The notes under the pieces: model-generated | Databases searched by the model: none | What the model saw: only the letters and a program-made list of their open reading frames with translations | What the model was told of the DNA's origin: nothing | Made by a program: the position numbers and the translations under genes | In this document: positions 24,064 to 33,879 of the stretch, one piece after another | Position numbering within the stretch: position 1 is the first letter of the stretch | Layout: the number at the start of each line of letters is the position of its first letter | Assembly (NCBI GenBank): GCA_018657625.1 | Contig: JABHWU010000055.1 | Location: 1-54,809 of the forward strand | From: Deltaproteobacteria bacterium | GTDB taxonomy: Bacteria; SAR324; XYD2-FULL-50-16 | DNA length: 54,809 nt | Direction: 5' to 3'

Positions 24064-25299
24064 ATGATAACACCATCGCTCATTTTTAAAATTATTATTG
24101 TAATATTAATTTTAAATTACTGTATTGACAGATTGCTCGACTATTTAAACGCAACCCGGCGTAGTAGTGAACTTCCAGAGGAACTAGAGGGCATTTATAA
24201 TGCCGAAAAATATCGAAAATCCCAGGAATACGACGCTGCTACATCTAGGTTTTCCTTCATTACCAGTACTTATGGATTAGCTTTAATGTTGGGGATGTTA
24301 TTTTTCAGTGGATTTGCTTATGTTGACCAAATTGCAGTCGGCATATCTGAAAATCCAATTCTAAGAGCCTTGATATTTTTTGGTGTTTTGATGTTAGCCT
24401 CTGATATTCTCAGCACTCCTTTTTCTATTTATCGCACCTTTGTCATTGAAGAAAAATTTGGATTTAATAAAACAACCCCGAAGACCTTCATACTGGATAA
24501 GATCAAAGGGTGGTTACTTTCAGCAATCGTCGGAGGTGGTCTGTTATCACTGATCATATGGTTTTATATGTTAACCACCACCCAGTTCTGGATTTATGCC
24601 TGGATGCTCATCAGTGGCTTTTCTATATTTATGGTGATGTTTTACTCATCATTGATTGTTCCTCTTTTCAATAAACAAACACCACTTGAAGCCGGAGATT
24701 TAAGAAATGCGATTGAGGCGTTTAGCAATAAAGTGGGATTTGCCTTAAATAACATTTTTGTCATTGACGGTTCAAAACGATCCACCAAGGCGAATGCTTA
24801 TTTCAGTGGTTTGGGCTCTAAAAAAAGAATTGTACTATTCGATACCTTAATTGCGGATTTGAATATCAAAGAATTGGTGGCAGTATTGGCCCATGAAATC
24901 GGACACTACAAGAAAAAACATACACGGGTATCTATTATATTTTCTATTATTCAAATGGGATTGATGCTTTTTGTTTTATCATTCTTTATTTCAAAACCGG
25001 AACTATCACAGGCTTTAGGCGTTAGCGAAGCTAGTTTTCACATCGGTATTATCACTTTTGGAATGCTGTATGACCCTTTCTCAACAATTCTCGCAATTGG
25101 TATGAACGTTTTATCCCGTAAAAACGAATACCAAGCGGATTCATTTGCAAAAGAGCAATTCAATGGTGAAGATTTGGGCAATGCACTTAAAAAATTATCT
25201 GTTAAAAATCTGAGTAATCTAACACCTCATCCGGCCTATGTATTTATGAGCTATTCACATCCTCCGCTACTTAGTCGATTAGCAGCCTTAAATAAATAA
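24064..25299 (+). CDS. M48-family zinc metalloprotease (Ste24/CAAX protease-like)
   Basis: 411-residue integral membrane protease. The zinc motif is HEIGH in AVLAHEIGHYKKKHT (from about residue 276), with the downstream ligand Glu in NEYQADSFA. The N-terminal part has several membrane helices (residues about 4-22, 60-84, 96-114 and onward). The N-terminal M48-specific domain with VIEEKFGFNKTT is the Ste24 signature segment. Family members process prenylated or misfolded membrane proteins; the bacterial role is usually envelope quality control. I take the ATG at 24,064 because it precedes a good first membrane segment. Confidence 0.9.
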   Translation: MITPSLIFKIIIVILILNYCIDRLLDYLNATRRSSELPEELEGIYNAEKYRKSQEYDAATSRFSFITSTYGLALMLGMLFFSGFAYVDQIAVGISENPILRALIFFGVLMLASDILSTPFSIYRTFVIEEKFGFNKTTPKTFILDKIKGWLLSAIVGGGLLSLIIWFYMLTTTQFWIYAWMLISGFSIFMVMFYSSLIVPLFNKQTPLEAGDLRNAIEAFSNKVGFALNNIFVIDGSKRSTKANAYFSGLGSKKRIVLFDTLIADLNIKELVAVLAHEIGHYKKKHTRVSIIFSIIQMGLMLFVLSFFISKPELSQALGVSEASFHIGIITFGMLYDPFSTILAIGMNVLSRKNEYQADSFAKEQFNGEDLGNALKKLSVKNLSNLTPHPAYVFMSYSHPPLLSRLAALNK

Positions 25300-25302
25300 T
25301 AT

Positions 25303-26004
25303 ATGGAGCTGGATGTGCAAAAAAAAGAAAACCCATTAATGAACTTGTTGCTTAATATTGTAATCCCATCTGTCATCTTAATTAAGTTCAGTTCGAATGA
25401 TTATTTAGGGCCTGTAAACGGATTAATCACGGCTATTTCATTTCCTTTAGGTTACGGATTATTTAGCCTGATCAAAAATAAGAAAGTCAATTATATTTCT
25501 ATTATTGGATTAATCAGTGTTTTACTAACAGGTGTTTTTGGTGTTTTGAAACTGGATGCAGAGTGGATTGCTTATAAGGAAGCCGGAGTCCCCTTAATCA
25601 TTGGGTTAGCCGTTTTAATTTCTCTTAAAACACCTTTCCCGTTGGTCAAAAAGCTTTTATACAATGATCAGGTATTAAATACTCAAAAGATAAATGCCAC
25701 CTTGCAGGTTAATAACAATCAACAACGATTTGAAAAACGTTTGGTTATTTCAACCTTTTTGCTGGCCTGCACTTTTTTTCTATCCAGCGGATTGAATTTT
25801 ATTCTGGCAAAGATCATGCTGATCAGTGAACCCGGTACCGAGGCCTTTAACACCGAGCTGGGAAAAATGACCGCTTATAGTTTTCCTATCATCGCCATAC
25901 CTAGTATGATTTTTATGGTAGGTGTACTATATTATTTGATCCGATCGATTACCTTGTTAACTGGTTTAAAATTTACTGAAATATTCACTGTAGAGATAAA
26001 ATAA
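25303..26004 (+). CDS. Integral membrane protein, VC0807-like
   Basis: 233 residues with about six hydrophobic segments (residues about 13-30, 38-56, 62-80, 90-106, 148-170 and 192-215). The segments VIPSVILIKF and LSSGLNFILA recall VC0807-family proteins, sometimes labelled DUF3159, but the match is only by feel. It starts 3 nt after the M48 protease stop, so the two are probably co-transcribed. The function is unknown. Confidence 0.6.
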   Translation: MELDVQKKENPLMNLLLNIVIPSVILIKFSSNDYLGPVNGLITAISFPLGYGLFSLIKNKKVNYISIIGLISVLLTGVFGVLKLDAEWIAYKEAGVPLIIGLAVLISLKTPFPLVKKLLYNDQVLNTQKINATLQVNNNQQRFEKRLVISTFLLACTFFLSSGLNFILAKIMLISEPGTEAFNTELGKMTAYSFPIIAIPSMIFMVGVLYYLIRSITLLTGLKFTEIFTVEIK

Positions 26005-26357
26005 AGCTTATTTTTTTAAAATATCTAAAAAAAATGATTAGAGAATCTTTTTTTTTGTTTTATAAGAAGGTAAAAAAAATATTTCCCTGGACAAACCTAG
26101 TGTTTAAAAGGCATTGTAAAAGCATAATGATTTTTTTATAAATCAAGCCAATGTCTATCAGTGTTTGCTAAGATTTTGTTATATTTAATGATTGAAAATT
26201 ATTTGGAGAAAAACTGATTGGACGCTGTCCATTTGAGAGTTAACCAACTCTCCTGATTCAAATTTAATGAAATATCGATTTTCTGAAAAAACTTAGAATA
26301 AGGGCGTTTAATTACAACGTCATTTCAGTTTTTTATGGACACTTATAGGAAGATAAA
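26005..26357. other. Intergenic region before the ftsZ cluster
   Basis: About 350 bp of AT-rich DNA likely to hold the promoter for the small gene and ftsZ downstream. I see no RNA gene, repeat or strong hairpin. Confidence 0.4.
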
Positions 26358-26552
26358 ATGAAGTGGAGAAGGGTACCCGCCAAAACAAAACTAGTAGAAA
26401 GAGAACATCGTTCCATACAGTTCAAAGTCGAATTAGAAAAAAAAGTTCAAAAAAAAATCCGTTTTTGCTGTAATACACTAAATTCCAAAAAAGAAGAAAT
26501 TGAAAAATTCAATGGTTTTAATATTATTGAAACATTCACGGATGCAGATTGA
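26358..26552 (+). CDS. Small basic protein upstream of ftsZ
   Basis: 64 residues, not recognised. It is highly charged (EREHRSIQFKVELEKKVQKKIRF), probably helical, with two adjacent cysteines (FCC). AGGAAG lies 8 nt before the ATG, a credible ribosome site, and the gene ends 57 nt before ftsZ on the same strand. It could be a real small gene or a leader of the ftsZ transcript. There is no evidence for a function. Confidence 0.45.
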   Translation: MKWRRVPAKTKLVEREHRSIQFKVELEKKVQKKIRFCCNTLNSKKEEIEKFNGFNIIETFTDAD

Positions 26553-26609
26553 TTAAAAGTCCACCCTTATTCTCAAAAATTATCTGCAACCTGTTTCACC
26601 CAACCGAAT

Positions 26610-27575
26610 ATGGCTGTCAATGTTAATTCATTAAAATCCCAACCGCTTAAAATTGGTGTTCCAAGCATAAAAGTATTAGGTGTCGGCGGAGGTGGTGGTA
26701 ATGTTATTAACAGGATGATCGAAGACAATATTAAAGGTGTTGAATACATCAGTATTAACACCGATTTAATGGTTTTAAAATCTTCAAATGCGGACCTAAA
26801 AGTCCAAATTGGAGAAAAGATTACAAGGGGAATGGGTGCAGGCATGAAGCCCCAGGTAGGCAGATTGTCAGCAGAAGAAGATTTGGAGACCCTATCTCAA
26901 ATTCTCAAAAATACAGACCTCGTTTTTATTGCAGCAGGTATGGGAGGCGGAACCGGTACCGGTGCTGCCCCTGTCATTGCAGAAATTGCTAAGGAAAAAA
27001 AAGTGCTTACCATTGGTGTTGTTACGACACCATTTAGCTTTGAAGGCACAAAAAGAAGTAAAATTGCCAATCAAGGAATCGCTGAACTGCGAAAGCACGT
27101 AGATACGCTGATAGTCGTATCCAACAATAAATTGCTGGCAATGGCATCAAAAAAAACCAGTGTCAGTGAAGCTTTTTTAATTGCAGATGATGTTCTAAAA
27201 CAAGCCATCAGTGGTATCACTAATCTCATCAATCTGGAGGGTGTCATCAACCTGGACTTTGCTGATTTACAAACCATTATGTGTAATAAAGGTGCAGCAA
27301 TTATGGGTACAGGGTCCGGTTTTGGTGAAACAAGAGGATGTGATGCTGTCCATGCGGCCATCACCAGCACTATTTTAGATCAACCCATTGAAGGTGCCGT
27401 TGGAATTATTGTTAACATTGTTGCCGATGAGCAATTTACGATACTGGACGCAGAAGCAGCTGTTGATTGCGTTCAAAAGTTAGCCCACCAGGATGCCGAT
27501 ATCATTTTCGGACTGGTTTATGATTCATCGAAAAACGATGAGGTGTTCGTGTCTGTCATTGCAACAGGTTTCTAA
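26610..27575 (+). CDS. ftsZ: Cell-division GTPase FtsZ lacking the C-terminal tail
   Basis: A tubulin-like GTPase that forms the division ring. The N-terminal glycine loop is GVGGGGGN, the tubulin signature is GGGTGTG at 112-118, and the synergy (T7) loop NLDFAD at 214-219 has both catalytic Asp residues. The protein is 321 residues and stops at SVIATGF, the exact end of the globular core. Normal FtsZ continues with a variable linker and a conserved peptide that binds FtsA, ZipA and others. I see no continuation in other frames before the convergent mrp gene. It is not in a dcw cluster. It may be a second, tailless FtsZ. Confidence 0.93.
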   Translation: MAVNVNSLKSQPLKIGVPSIKVLGVGGGGGNVINRMIEDNIKGVEYISINTDLMVLKSSNADLKVQIGEKITRGMGAGMKPQVGRLSAEEDLETLSQILKNTDLVFIAAGMGGGTGTGAAPVIAEIAKEKKVLTIGVVTTPFSFEGTKRSKIANQGIAELRKHVDTLIVVSNNKLLAMASKKTSVSEAFLIADDVLKQAISGITNLINLEGVINLDFADLQTIMCNKGAAIMGTGSGFGETRGCDAVHAAITSTILDQPIEGAVGIIVNIVADEQFTILDAEAAVDCVQKLAHQDADIIFGLVYDSSKNDEVFVSVIATGF

Positions 27576-27616
27576 ATCGACTCACCCGCACTTCAATTTC
27601 TAATCCACCACTGATT

Positions 27617-28612
27617 TTAAAGTAATTCTAATTTTTCAGCCATCCGCTGAAAAGAATCAAATATTTTACCGGATGACCTGGACAAAACAAATGGGACCCC
27701 GATATTTCCAGCCTCACAAAAATCAGTATCTAATATCAGCGAACCTAAACCTGGAACATCTGGTATTTTATTTAACGAGCCTGGGAATATCTGTTGCTGA
27801 TGACCACATTTTTCACAAGCATAAGAGACCATGTTTTGGATCACCCCTATTAAATTCACTTTTTTTTCACGATACAACGATATACTTCTTTGAACATCAC
27901 CGATGACCACTTCCTGTGGCATACTGACAATAATTACACCTGTAATTTTTAATTCACGGGCGATGGTCAACTGAATATCACCTGTTCCCGGAGGCATATC
28001 AATAATTAAATAATCTAACACCCCCCAATTCACTTTCCTGATGAATTGAATAATCGTACCACTAACCAATTGTCCTCTCCAGGAAATTGCCTGTCCGGGT
28101 GGTACTAGGTTCCCAATTGAAATCGTTGCAATTCCATGCGCCATTATCGGGGCTAGAACTTCATCATCCAATACCTGTGGTTTTTCTGTGATCCCCATTA
28201 GTATTGGCACACTAGGACCATAAATATCAGCATCCAGCAGCCCTACTGTATGACCTCTGGATTTTAACATTGCCGCAAGATTGACTGATATGGATGATTT
28301 CCCAACACCCCCTTTACCACTACTGACCATTATGATTTTACTTACCTTTTTAAGACCTTGTTTGGCAATATTGGCTTTTGAAATGTTAAGATTGATTTCA
28401 GAAAATTGGAATTCTATTAAAACCTGAAAGACCTGTTCTCTAAATTGATTGATTAGTTCGATATCATCTGTAATTAATTGTATCTCAAGTTCTAAAACCT
28501 GATCATTTATTTCCAGTCGTTTAATTAAGTTTAAAACACCAATGGTCCATTTCAATTTAGGTTCAATTAACTGAGATAAAATTTCAAATATTGCTTTTTT
28601 ATGCTTTTCCAT
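27617..28612 (-). CDS. mrp: Mrp/NBP35-family iron-sulfur carrier ATPase
   Basis: 331 residues. The N-terminal ~95 residues fit a diverged MIP18 (DUF59) domain. The deviant Walker A is SSGKGGVGKSSIS, switch II is DMPPGTGDIQLT, and the C-terminal CxxC is in YACEKCGHQQQ, the pair that holds a bridging [4Fe-4S] cluster in the Mrp/ApbC dimer. It loads Fe-S clusters onto target apo-proteins. It is convergent with ftsZ, with 41 nt between. The start is the ATG at 28,612. Confidence 0.92.
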   Translation of the reverse strand: MEKHKKAIFEILSQLIEPKLKWTIGVLNLIKRLEINDQVLELEIQLITDDIELINQFREQVFQVLIEFQFSEINLNISKANIAKQGLKKVSKIIMVSSGKGGVGKSSISVNLAAMLKSRGHTVGLLDADIYGPSVPILMGITEKPQVLDDEVLAPIMAHGIATISIGNLVPPGQAISWRGQLVSGTIIQFIRKVNWGVLDYLIIDMPPGTGDIQLTIARELKITGVIIVSMPQEVVIGDVQRSISLYREKKVNLIGVIQNMVSYACEKCGHQQQIFPGSLNKIPDVPGLGSLILDTDFCEAGNIGVPFVLSRSSGKIFDSFQRMAEKLELL

Positions 28613-28622
28613 GGTGTTGCTA

Positions 28623-28871
28623 TTATTTAAGTAGATTACTAATCAATTCCTGACCGAATGCTGCTGCTTTTTTCTGATTCCATCCTTCTACCAGCATATT
28701 TATTATGTCATGCAATCCTGGATAGGTTAATAAGAGTCTATTGGTAGCTGTTACCGAGTCAGTTTCCTCATCAACAACAATTAATCCATCTTTTTCAGCC
28801 TTTAAGATTGTTTCCCATATTTCCGGTTGTTCCAGTTTAAGATAATTAATATATGAAGTTTCCGATTTCAT
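28623..28871 (-). CDS. Small protein upstream of mrp, unknown
   Basis: 82 residues (YINYLKLEQPEIWETILKAEKDGLIVVD...). It begins at 28,871 and ends 10 nt before the mrp start, so it likely shares mrp's transcript. It looks mixed alpha/beta with no cysteines. I do not recognise a family. Confidence 0.55.
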   Translation of the reverse strand: MKSETSYINYLKLEQPEIWETILKAEKDGLIVVDEETDSVTATNRLLLTYPGLHDIINMLVEGWNQKKAAAFGQELISNLLK

Positions 28872-29780
28872 TATTTCGTTGCTTACCTCTCTTAGTCTTT
28901 AAATGCTGTCTACCAACTGGGATTTGTGGAAAATTCAATACGACTAGTATAGCAATGAACAATGTAATTATCCTAAAACAAATATTGTCAACTTACTATC
29001 ATCCCTGGGCACTGAATTGCGAGCTGGCACGCCAAAATGAAGGATTTGTCGCGCTAACAATAGAGATTCTTCAGTACCTCTAAAGCAGAAACCATGAATA
29101 TTCTCATTATAAAGTTCCCTTTTTAGCCAAATTGAATAATAGTTATCAGTTGTTTATTTTTTGTACCGCCATCAACATAATCTTATTTGATTATTTGTGT
29201 AAACTTGTTTTCAGTTCGTAGAACATATAAAAGATTTTTTTTTCAACTACTTAAAAATTTTAATAGCCGGTACTTTTTTTTGTTAAGTATTTTATATACT
29301 CACCTTTTCCGGCAAAAATTAACTTCAATTTATCATCTTCTACTTTTTCAAAAAATTAAAATTTTCGACAGATTGTAGATACTCTCCTGATTGTTACAAT
29401 CTACTCGGGTATTTTAAAGTTAGTTTTTCTGATAAACTTGTTATTTATCACAGTTTGTTGTAGATTTTTATGAATATACTCTAGCCCTGATAGTGTTTTT
29501 TGATGCAAAACTATCAACTTGATGTTTATATTTAGTAATTTATCAAAGACAATTTCTAAATTATTTATGTGTAATCCTAATCTTTTAATGGTGACATTGT
29601 TTTTAATTATCAGAATGACAACTTTCACTGTTAATTATTAAAATGAACAATTAGAATAATATACTTATTGCAACATAATCTTTGGCTTGATAGTGAAAGA
29701 GATAAATCGCTTGAGTATATCAAATATATAATTATTAGCTCTTAAACGATTTTCACTAAAAATAAAAATCCCTGTGCATC
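28872..29780. other. Long AT-rich gap
   Basis: About 900 bp with no convincing gene. A 75-codon frame on the minus strand (29,401-29,628, MKVVILIIKNNVTIKRLG) has the feel of a diverged receiver-like fold but no phosphoacceptor pattern, and I do not call it. It may be a decayed gene. No tRNA, repeat copy or strong terminator was seen. Confidence 0.4.
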
Positions 29781-31853
29781 ATGGACGTTAACTACTCCTC
29801 TTCAGAAATTCTAAAGATTTTAAATTTGTCCAGATTGTTTAAACAATTTGAAGATGAACAGTTAATGGAATTAATCTCTGTTTCCCGTGTTGAGTCGTTT
29901 GAAAAGGGTGAAAAAATACTGGCTGAAGGCAGTGAAAATGATAAAGTATATATATTGTTGGAAGGCAAGATTATCGTTTATGCTGAAGATGAGTTTATAC
30001 TAACCTTAAGACGCCAGGGTGATATATTTGGTGAAATGAGCGTTATTACTAAATCTTTAACCACAGCAACTGTTTATGCGGACTCAGCAGTCCATGTCTT
30101 TTCGATATCTTCCAGTAACATTTATGAATCATCTGGTCATGCTTTAAGAAGCATGATTTTTAAAATTTTTCTGGATATTCTGATAGAAAAACTGACACTA
30201 ACCACCAATCGGGTTAAAGGATTTCAAGCCACTAGTGAAGAATTAAATTTAAAAAAACAGGAATTGGTTCAAAAAACAGTTATTCTTCAATCAGTCCTGG
30301 GAAGCATGAGTGATGGTGTTGTGGTTACCGATTCAAACGGAGAATTACTGCATGTCAATGAAGCTTTTACTCAAATGATCTCCCGAAATACGGTACCCCA
30401 TTCATTTGAAGACTGGCCTGGAGAGCTGGGTTTATACCAGCCTGATAAAAAAACCCTCTATCGGGTAGCAGAACTACCGATGCTACGGCTACACCAAAAA
30501 CAAACTGTTGATTCTGTAGAAATCTTTGTTAAAAATAAAAAACTTAAAAAAGGTATCTGGTTACTGGCTAACGGAAGTTTATTAAAATCTGAAGATGATT
30601 CAGACTATGAAGGTGCTGTTGTCGTATTTAGAGATTATACCAAAAAAAAATTAGAGCAAGAGGCCCTGATTAAAGCCAAAGAACAGGCTGAGGCCATTGC
30701 CAAATCAAAAACCAACTTTTTATCCGTTATCAGTCATGAATTACACACTCCTTTAAATGGTATCATTGGGATGACAGATTTGCTCAAAACCACGCAAATG
30801 ACAACGGAGCAAACTGAGTATCTCGAAACGATTTGTGAAAGCAGCGATCATTTATTATCAATGATCCGGAATATTTTAGTTTTCAATGATCTGGAATCAG
30901 GAAATCTAAAATTGAAATCCGACTCTTATTTATTGAAACCACTTACCGACCAAATAATAAAAAAGTATCGACCCATTGCCCAACAAAAAGATGTTGCTTT
31001 CACATTCACATTTGATGAACAACTTACCATCCCCCTACTTGGCGATAAATTACTGGTTTTACAAGTTTTAGAACATCTGGTAAATAATGCTATAAAGTTT
31101 ACCAAACAGGGTTCAGTAACCATTGATGCAAAATCAGAAAATTTCAATAACCAGGAAATTCATATTCTGCTGACAATATCTGATACCGGTATCGGTATTT
31201 CTGATGCCGATCAGGAAAACCTTTTTCAAGCATTTTCCCAGGTTGATATTTCTCTCAACAGACAATATGAGGGAACGGGTATGGGATTAGTAATTACAAA
31301 AAGAATCGTTGAATATATCGGCGGAAATATTTCCGTTATTAGCCAGGAAGGTCAGGGAACAACTTTTTTAGTCAGATTCTCTCAAAAAATTCCTGAGTCG
31401 AAAAGCACACCATCGGAAAAAGAAAAAACCTTAGAACCCCGTTTAGAAGACAAAGTTCATCCCCAAAAAGATACTGCTATTATCGGGGAATCTCCAAAAA
31501 TATTAGTAGCAGAGGATAATAAAGTTAATCAGAAATTAATCAGCAAAGTATTAAAAAAGCTGGGGTATGAAGCTGTCATCGCCAATAATGGCAAAGAAGC
31601 CGTGGATATCTTTGAGAAACAAGCTTACAAAATTATTTTGATGGATATTCAAATGCCAGAGATGGATGGTTTAGAAGCCACCCAAAACATTTTAAAAAAA
31701 TCCAGCGGTGATTCTACTCCAAAAATTATTGCTCTAACCGCAAATGTCACTGAGGGAATAAAGGAGAAATGTCTGGAAGTAGGTATGTGTGACTACATGA
31801 GCAAACCACTCCGGATGGATAAATTGTCAGAGGTGCTCAAAAAACATCAATAA
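29781..31853 (+). CDS. Hybrid histidine kinase: cNMP-like, PAS, kinase, receiver
   Basis: 690 residues. An N-terminal cyclic-nucleotide-binding-like domain (about 15-125), a PAS-like domain (about 165-290), a HisKA domain with the phosphorylatable His319 in SHELHTPLNG, and an HATPase with the N box LVNNAIKFT, G1 DTGIGIS and G2 GTGMGLVI follow in order. A C-terminal receiver domain has DN in AEDNKVNQ, phosphoacceptor Asp622 in LMDIQMPEMDG and Lys in SKPLRM. The phosphate-binding cassette FGEMSVITKSLTTATV lacks the Arg that grips the cyclic nucleotide phosphate, so cNMP binding is doubtful. There are no transmembrane segments, so it is cytoplasmic. No output regulator lies adjacent. Confidence 0.92.
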   Translation: MDVNYSSSEILKILNLSRLFKQFEDEQLMELISVSRVESFEKGEKILAEGSENDKVYILLEGKIIVYAEDEFILTLRRQGDIFGEMSVITKSLTTATVYADSAVHVFSISSSNIYESSGHALRSMIFKIFLDILIEKLTLTTNRVKGFQATSEELNLKKQELVQKTVILQSVLGSMSDGVVVTDSNGELLHVNEAFTQMISRNTVPHSFEDWPGELGLYQPDKKTLYRVAELPMLRLHQKQTVDSVEIFVKNKKLKKGIWLLANGSLLKSEDDSDYEGAVVVFRDYTKKKLEQEALIKAKEQAEAIAKSKTNFLSVISHELHTPLNGIIGMTDLLKTTQMTTEQTEYLETICESSDHLLSMIRNILVFNDLESGNLKLKSDSYLLKPLTDQIIKKYRPIAQQKDVAFTFTFDEQLTIPLLGDKLLVLQVLEHLVNNAIKFTKQGSVTIDAKSENFNNQEIHILLTISDTGIGISDADQENLFQAFSQVDISLNRQYEGTGMGLVITKRIVEYIGGNISVISQEGQGTTFLVRFSQKIPESKSTPSEKEKTLEPRLEDKVHPQKDTAIIGESPKILVAEDNKVNQKLISKVLKKLGYEAVIANNGKEAVDIFEKQAYKIILMDIQMPEMDGLEATQNILKKSSGDSTPKIIALTANVTEGIKEKCLEVGMCDYMSKPLRMDKLSEVLKKHQ

Positions 31854-31856
31854 GTA

Positions 31857-32432
31857 TTATTCAATCACAGGGAGTTCCAACGGGTGTATTTCAATAGCCT
31901 TTGGCACTAAAAAACAGGCACTGACGCAACTACCACAACCAACACATTTATCTCTACCCACCTGCAACACTCCATCTTTATTTTTAAACAAGGCCTGGTA
32001 TTCTTCAGGACAGGTAGGAAAGCATACTTCACAAAATTCATGTTGATTAGTAATACAATTATCCAAAACCTTTGCTATTCCCATTGGTTTTCCCGGCTCA
32101 ATCAAGGCCTCTGTCGGACAGACTTTAATACACGGAAAATCATGACAATATGAGCACCCTGCAATGCGGGGATCAATATAAGCTGTATTATGTTCCGGAA
32201 TTTCAGGATTTTGAACTTTTTGAATTACGTAAACCGGACAAGTTGTTAAACAAGCAAAACAATCTTTATCACACAAATTGATAAAATCTTCTTCAGGGAC
32301 AGCTCCCGGCGGTCTTAAATAAAACTGAGCTGTCGGATTCGATTTGGTTTCCGCGTCATGAATCGCTGATTTAGTAATTTTTTTTACCTTGTTAAAACCA
32401 CCAAATATAAAGTTCCTTCTTGAATTGTCCAT
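31857..32432 (-). CDS. NapF-like 4Fe-4S ferredoxin
   Basis: 191 residues with repeated ferredoxin Cys motifs: CDKDCFACLTTCP, CSYCHDFPCIKVCP, a CEVCFPTCP set and CVGCGSCVSAC. Three or four [4Fe-4S] clusters are expected. The start MDNSRRNFIFGGF resembles the NapF opening (SRRGxxxG), which has a twin-arginine-like sequence but is not exported in NapF. It likely serves electron transfer or maturation of a molybdoenzyme, although no nap genes are nearby. It ends 3 nt from the convergent kinase and starts 5 nt after the HAD phosphatase, so a three-gene operon (DUF4254, HAD, ferredoxin) is probable. Confidence 0.85.
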   Translation of the reverse strand: MDNSRRNFIFGGFNKVKKITKSAIHDAETKSNPTAQFYLRPPGAVPEEDFINLCDKDCFACLTTCPVYVIQKVQNPEIPEHNTAYIDPRIAGCSYCHDFPCIKVCPTEALIEPGKPMGIAKVLDNCITNQHEFCEVCFPTCPEEYQALFKNKDGVLQVGRDKCVGCGSCVSACFLVPKAIEIHPLELPVIE

Positions 32433-32437
32433 TCTGT

Positions 32438-33271
32438 CTATCTGGGTAAATTATTTAGCCATTCATATAAAACTTGAATTCCAAAGGCTTCAGGACTCGG
32501 TACCTGGTGTTTGGTAACTGATTTAAGAATTTCAGCGCTTTCACCAACCTGAATCCCCAAGCCAAGCATTTTCAACATTTCATAATCATTTTCCTGATCT
32601 CCTACGCCAATTGCTTGCTCTGGTTGAATACCAAGTTTAGGAAGTAAGCGGCAAACCGTAATTCCCTTGGAAACGTTTTTATTAATGATTTCCAAATATA
32701 AGGGATGGGAATGAATCAAGCTAATTTGCGATTTTGGACCAAGTACTTCATGAATTTTTTGCTGAAAAGTATTTTTTAGCTCCGGCTCCCCATAAATCAC
32801 CATTTTTATCGGTTCTTCAACCAGATGGGCTTTTAAATTGTCAATAATAGTGCCCACAGCAAAATGACGCCCTTCATCCGGCCAGGGAATATCATTAGAT
32901 TTTAAGACAGTACCATCAGCCGTATGAATTTTTAAAGAGAGGCCTTTAAATTGATCCAGCAACATCAAAACAATTAAAGCTGATTCTAAAGGAATACCTG
33001 AAATAATTTCACGTTCTCCGGTATCGGGGTTATCACAAACCGAACCATTGCTAAAAACCATGGGCTCTTTAATATCCAATTGTCTTAAAAAAGGTTCCGC
33101 ACTGGTGAAACTTCTACCTGTTGCAATTGTGACACGCAGCCCCATCTCTCTAATTTGGTTAACAGCATTCAGGTTCTCATGTAACAGTTGATAATCATGT
33201 GTTAACAAAGTTCCATCTAAATCAAAAACAACTATTTTGAACTGACTTAATTGTGGTATATTCGCATTCAT
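32438..33271 (-). CDS. Cof-type HAD phosphatase
   Basis: 277 residues. HAD motif I is VFDLDGTLLTHD with the nucleophile Asp, motif II is TIATGRSF, motif III Lys is in NKNVSKGIT and motif IV is GVGDQENDYEML. The C2-type cap lies between motifs II and III. Such enzymes hydrolyse small phosphorylated metabolites; the substrate is unknown. It sits between DUF4254 and the ferredoxin gene with 5-nt gaps on both sides. Confidence 0.9.
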   Translation of the reverse strand: MNANIPQLSQFKIVVFDLDGTLLTHDYQLLHENLNAVNQIREMGLRVTIATGRSFTSAEPFLRQLDIKEPMVFSNGSVCDNPDTGEREIISGIPLESALIVLMLLDQFKGLSLKIHTADGTVLKSNDIPWPDEGRHFAVGTIIDNLKAHLVEEPIKMVIYGEPELKNTFQQKIHEVLGPKSQISLIHSHPLYLEIINKNVSKGITVCRLLPKLGIQPEQAIGVGDQENDYEMLKMLGLGIQVGESAEILKSVTKHQVPSPEAFGIQVLYEWLNNLPR

Positions 33272-33276
33272 TGTGT

Positions 33277-33879
33277 TTATTTTTTGTAAATCTCAGGATT
33301 TAAAGCCGGATCATTATACATTTTAAATTGATGATAAATCTTAAAGTGCCGCTTGCCTTTTTCAATATCTTCAAAAAGGTCGAATAAACAAGTAAACAAA
33401 TCATTTCGCTGCTTTGTTAATCTGAGCACTTTTTGTTTTGCCTGTTCAATGTGTTCTTCTACCACATTCTGACGCCTGGTTTGTTCAGCCATGTGATAAA
33501 TTTTAAGCGACATAATTGAACAGCGATCAATCATGTTTCCGGGGGTTTCAGAATTCATCGGTGACCTTTGTTCCATCAAAATTTTATTTTCCACCAACAA
33601 TTCATATATTCTGGAGTCGATCACCTCAATTAAATCATTCCGTTTCTGGTTCAATTGATCAATATTTCGTTTGACGATGGCAATCTGACTATCATCTGCT
33701 TTAGGATCTCTGGCTTTATCTTCTTCATGCCATAATAAATAATTTTGTAAATGCTGTTTTTCAATCAATCCTAAAAATCCGATTTGTGTTACTTCCGGAG
33801 TTACATGATGCCAATTTTCAACACAATCGGACTGAATCGTTTTAACTAAGTCTAATTCAACAATAGCCATAATATCCAC
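33277..33879 (-). CDS. DUF4254 family protein
   Basis: 200 residues, mostly helical. The segment NYLLWHEEDKARDPKADDSQIA is the family hallmark (LWHxEDxARD), and the C-terminal part RNDLFTCLFDLFEDIEKGKRHFKIYHQFKMYNDP also fits. The function is unknown; members often lie near polysaccharide or glycosyltransferase genes. Met4 (33,870) is an alternative start. It is the first gene of a tight three-gene group on the minus strand. Confidence 0.82.
   Translation of the reverse strand: MDIMAIVELDLVKTIQSDCVENWHHVTPEVTQIGFLGLIEKQHLQNYLLWHEEDKARDPKADDSQIAIVKRNIDQLNQKRNDLIEVIDSRIYELLVENKILMEQRSPMNSETPGNMIDRCSIMSLKIYHMAEQTRRQNVVEEHIEQAKQKVLRLTKQRNDLFTCLFDLFEDIEKGKRHFKIYHQFKMYNDPALNPEIYKK

Noticed and set aside
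23843..24067. A 74-codon frame overlapping the M48 protease start by ATGA
   Set aside because: No recognisable motif, odd composition and no ribosome site. The overlap alone is not enough support.
29401..29628. Possible small gene in the 28.9-29.8 kb gap
   Set aside because: It is low-complexity AT-rich sequence with no clear ribosome site or family motif, so it was left in the gap description.
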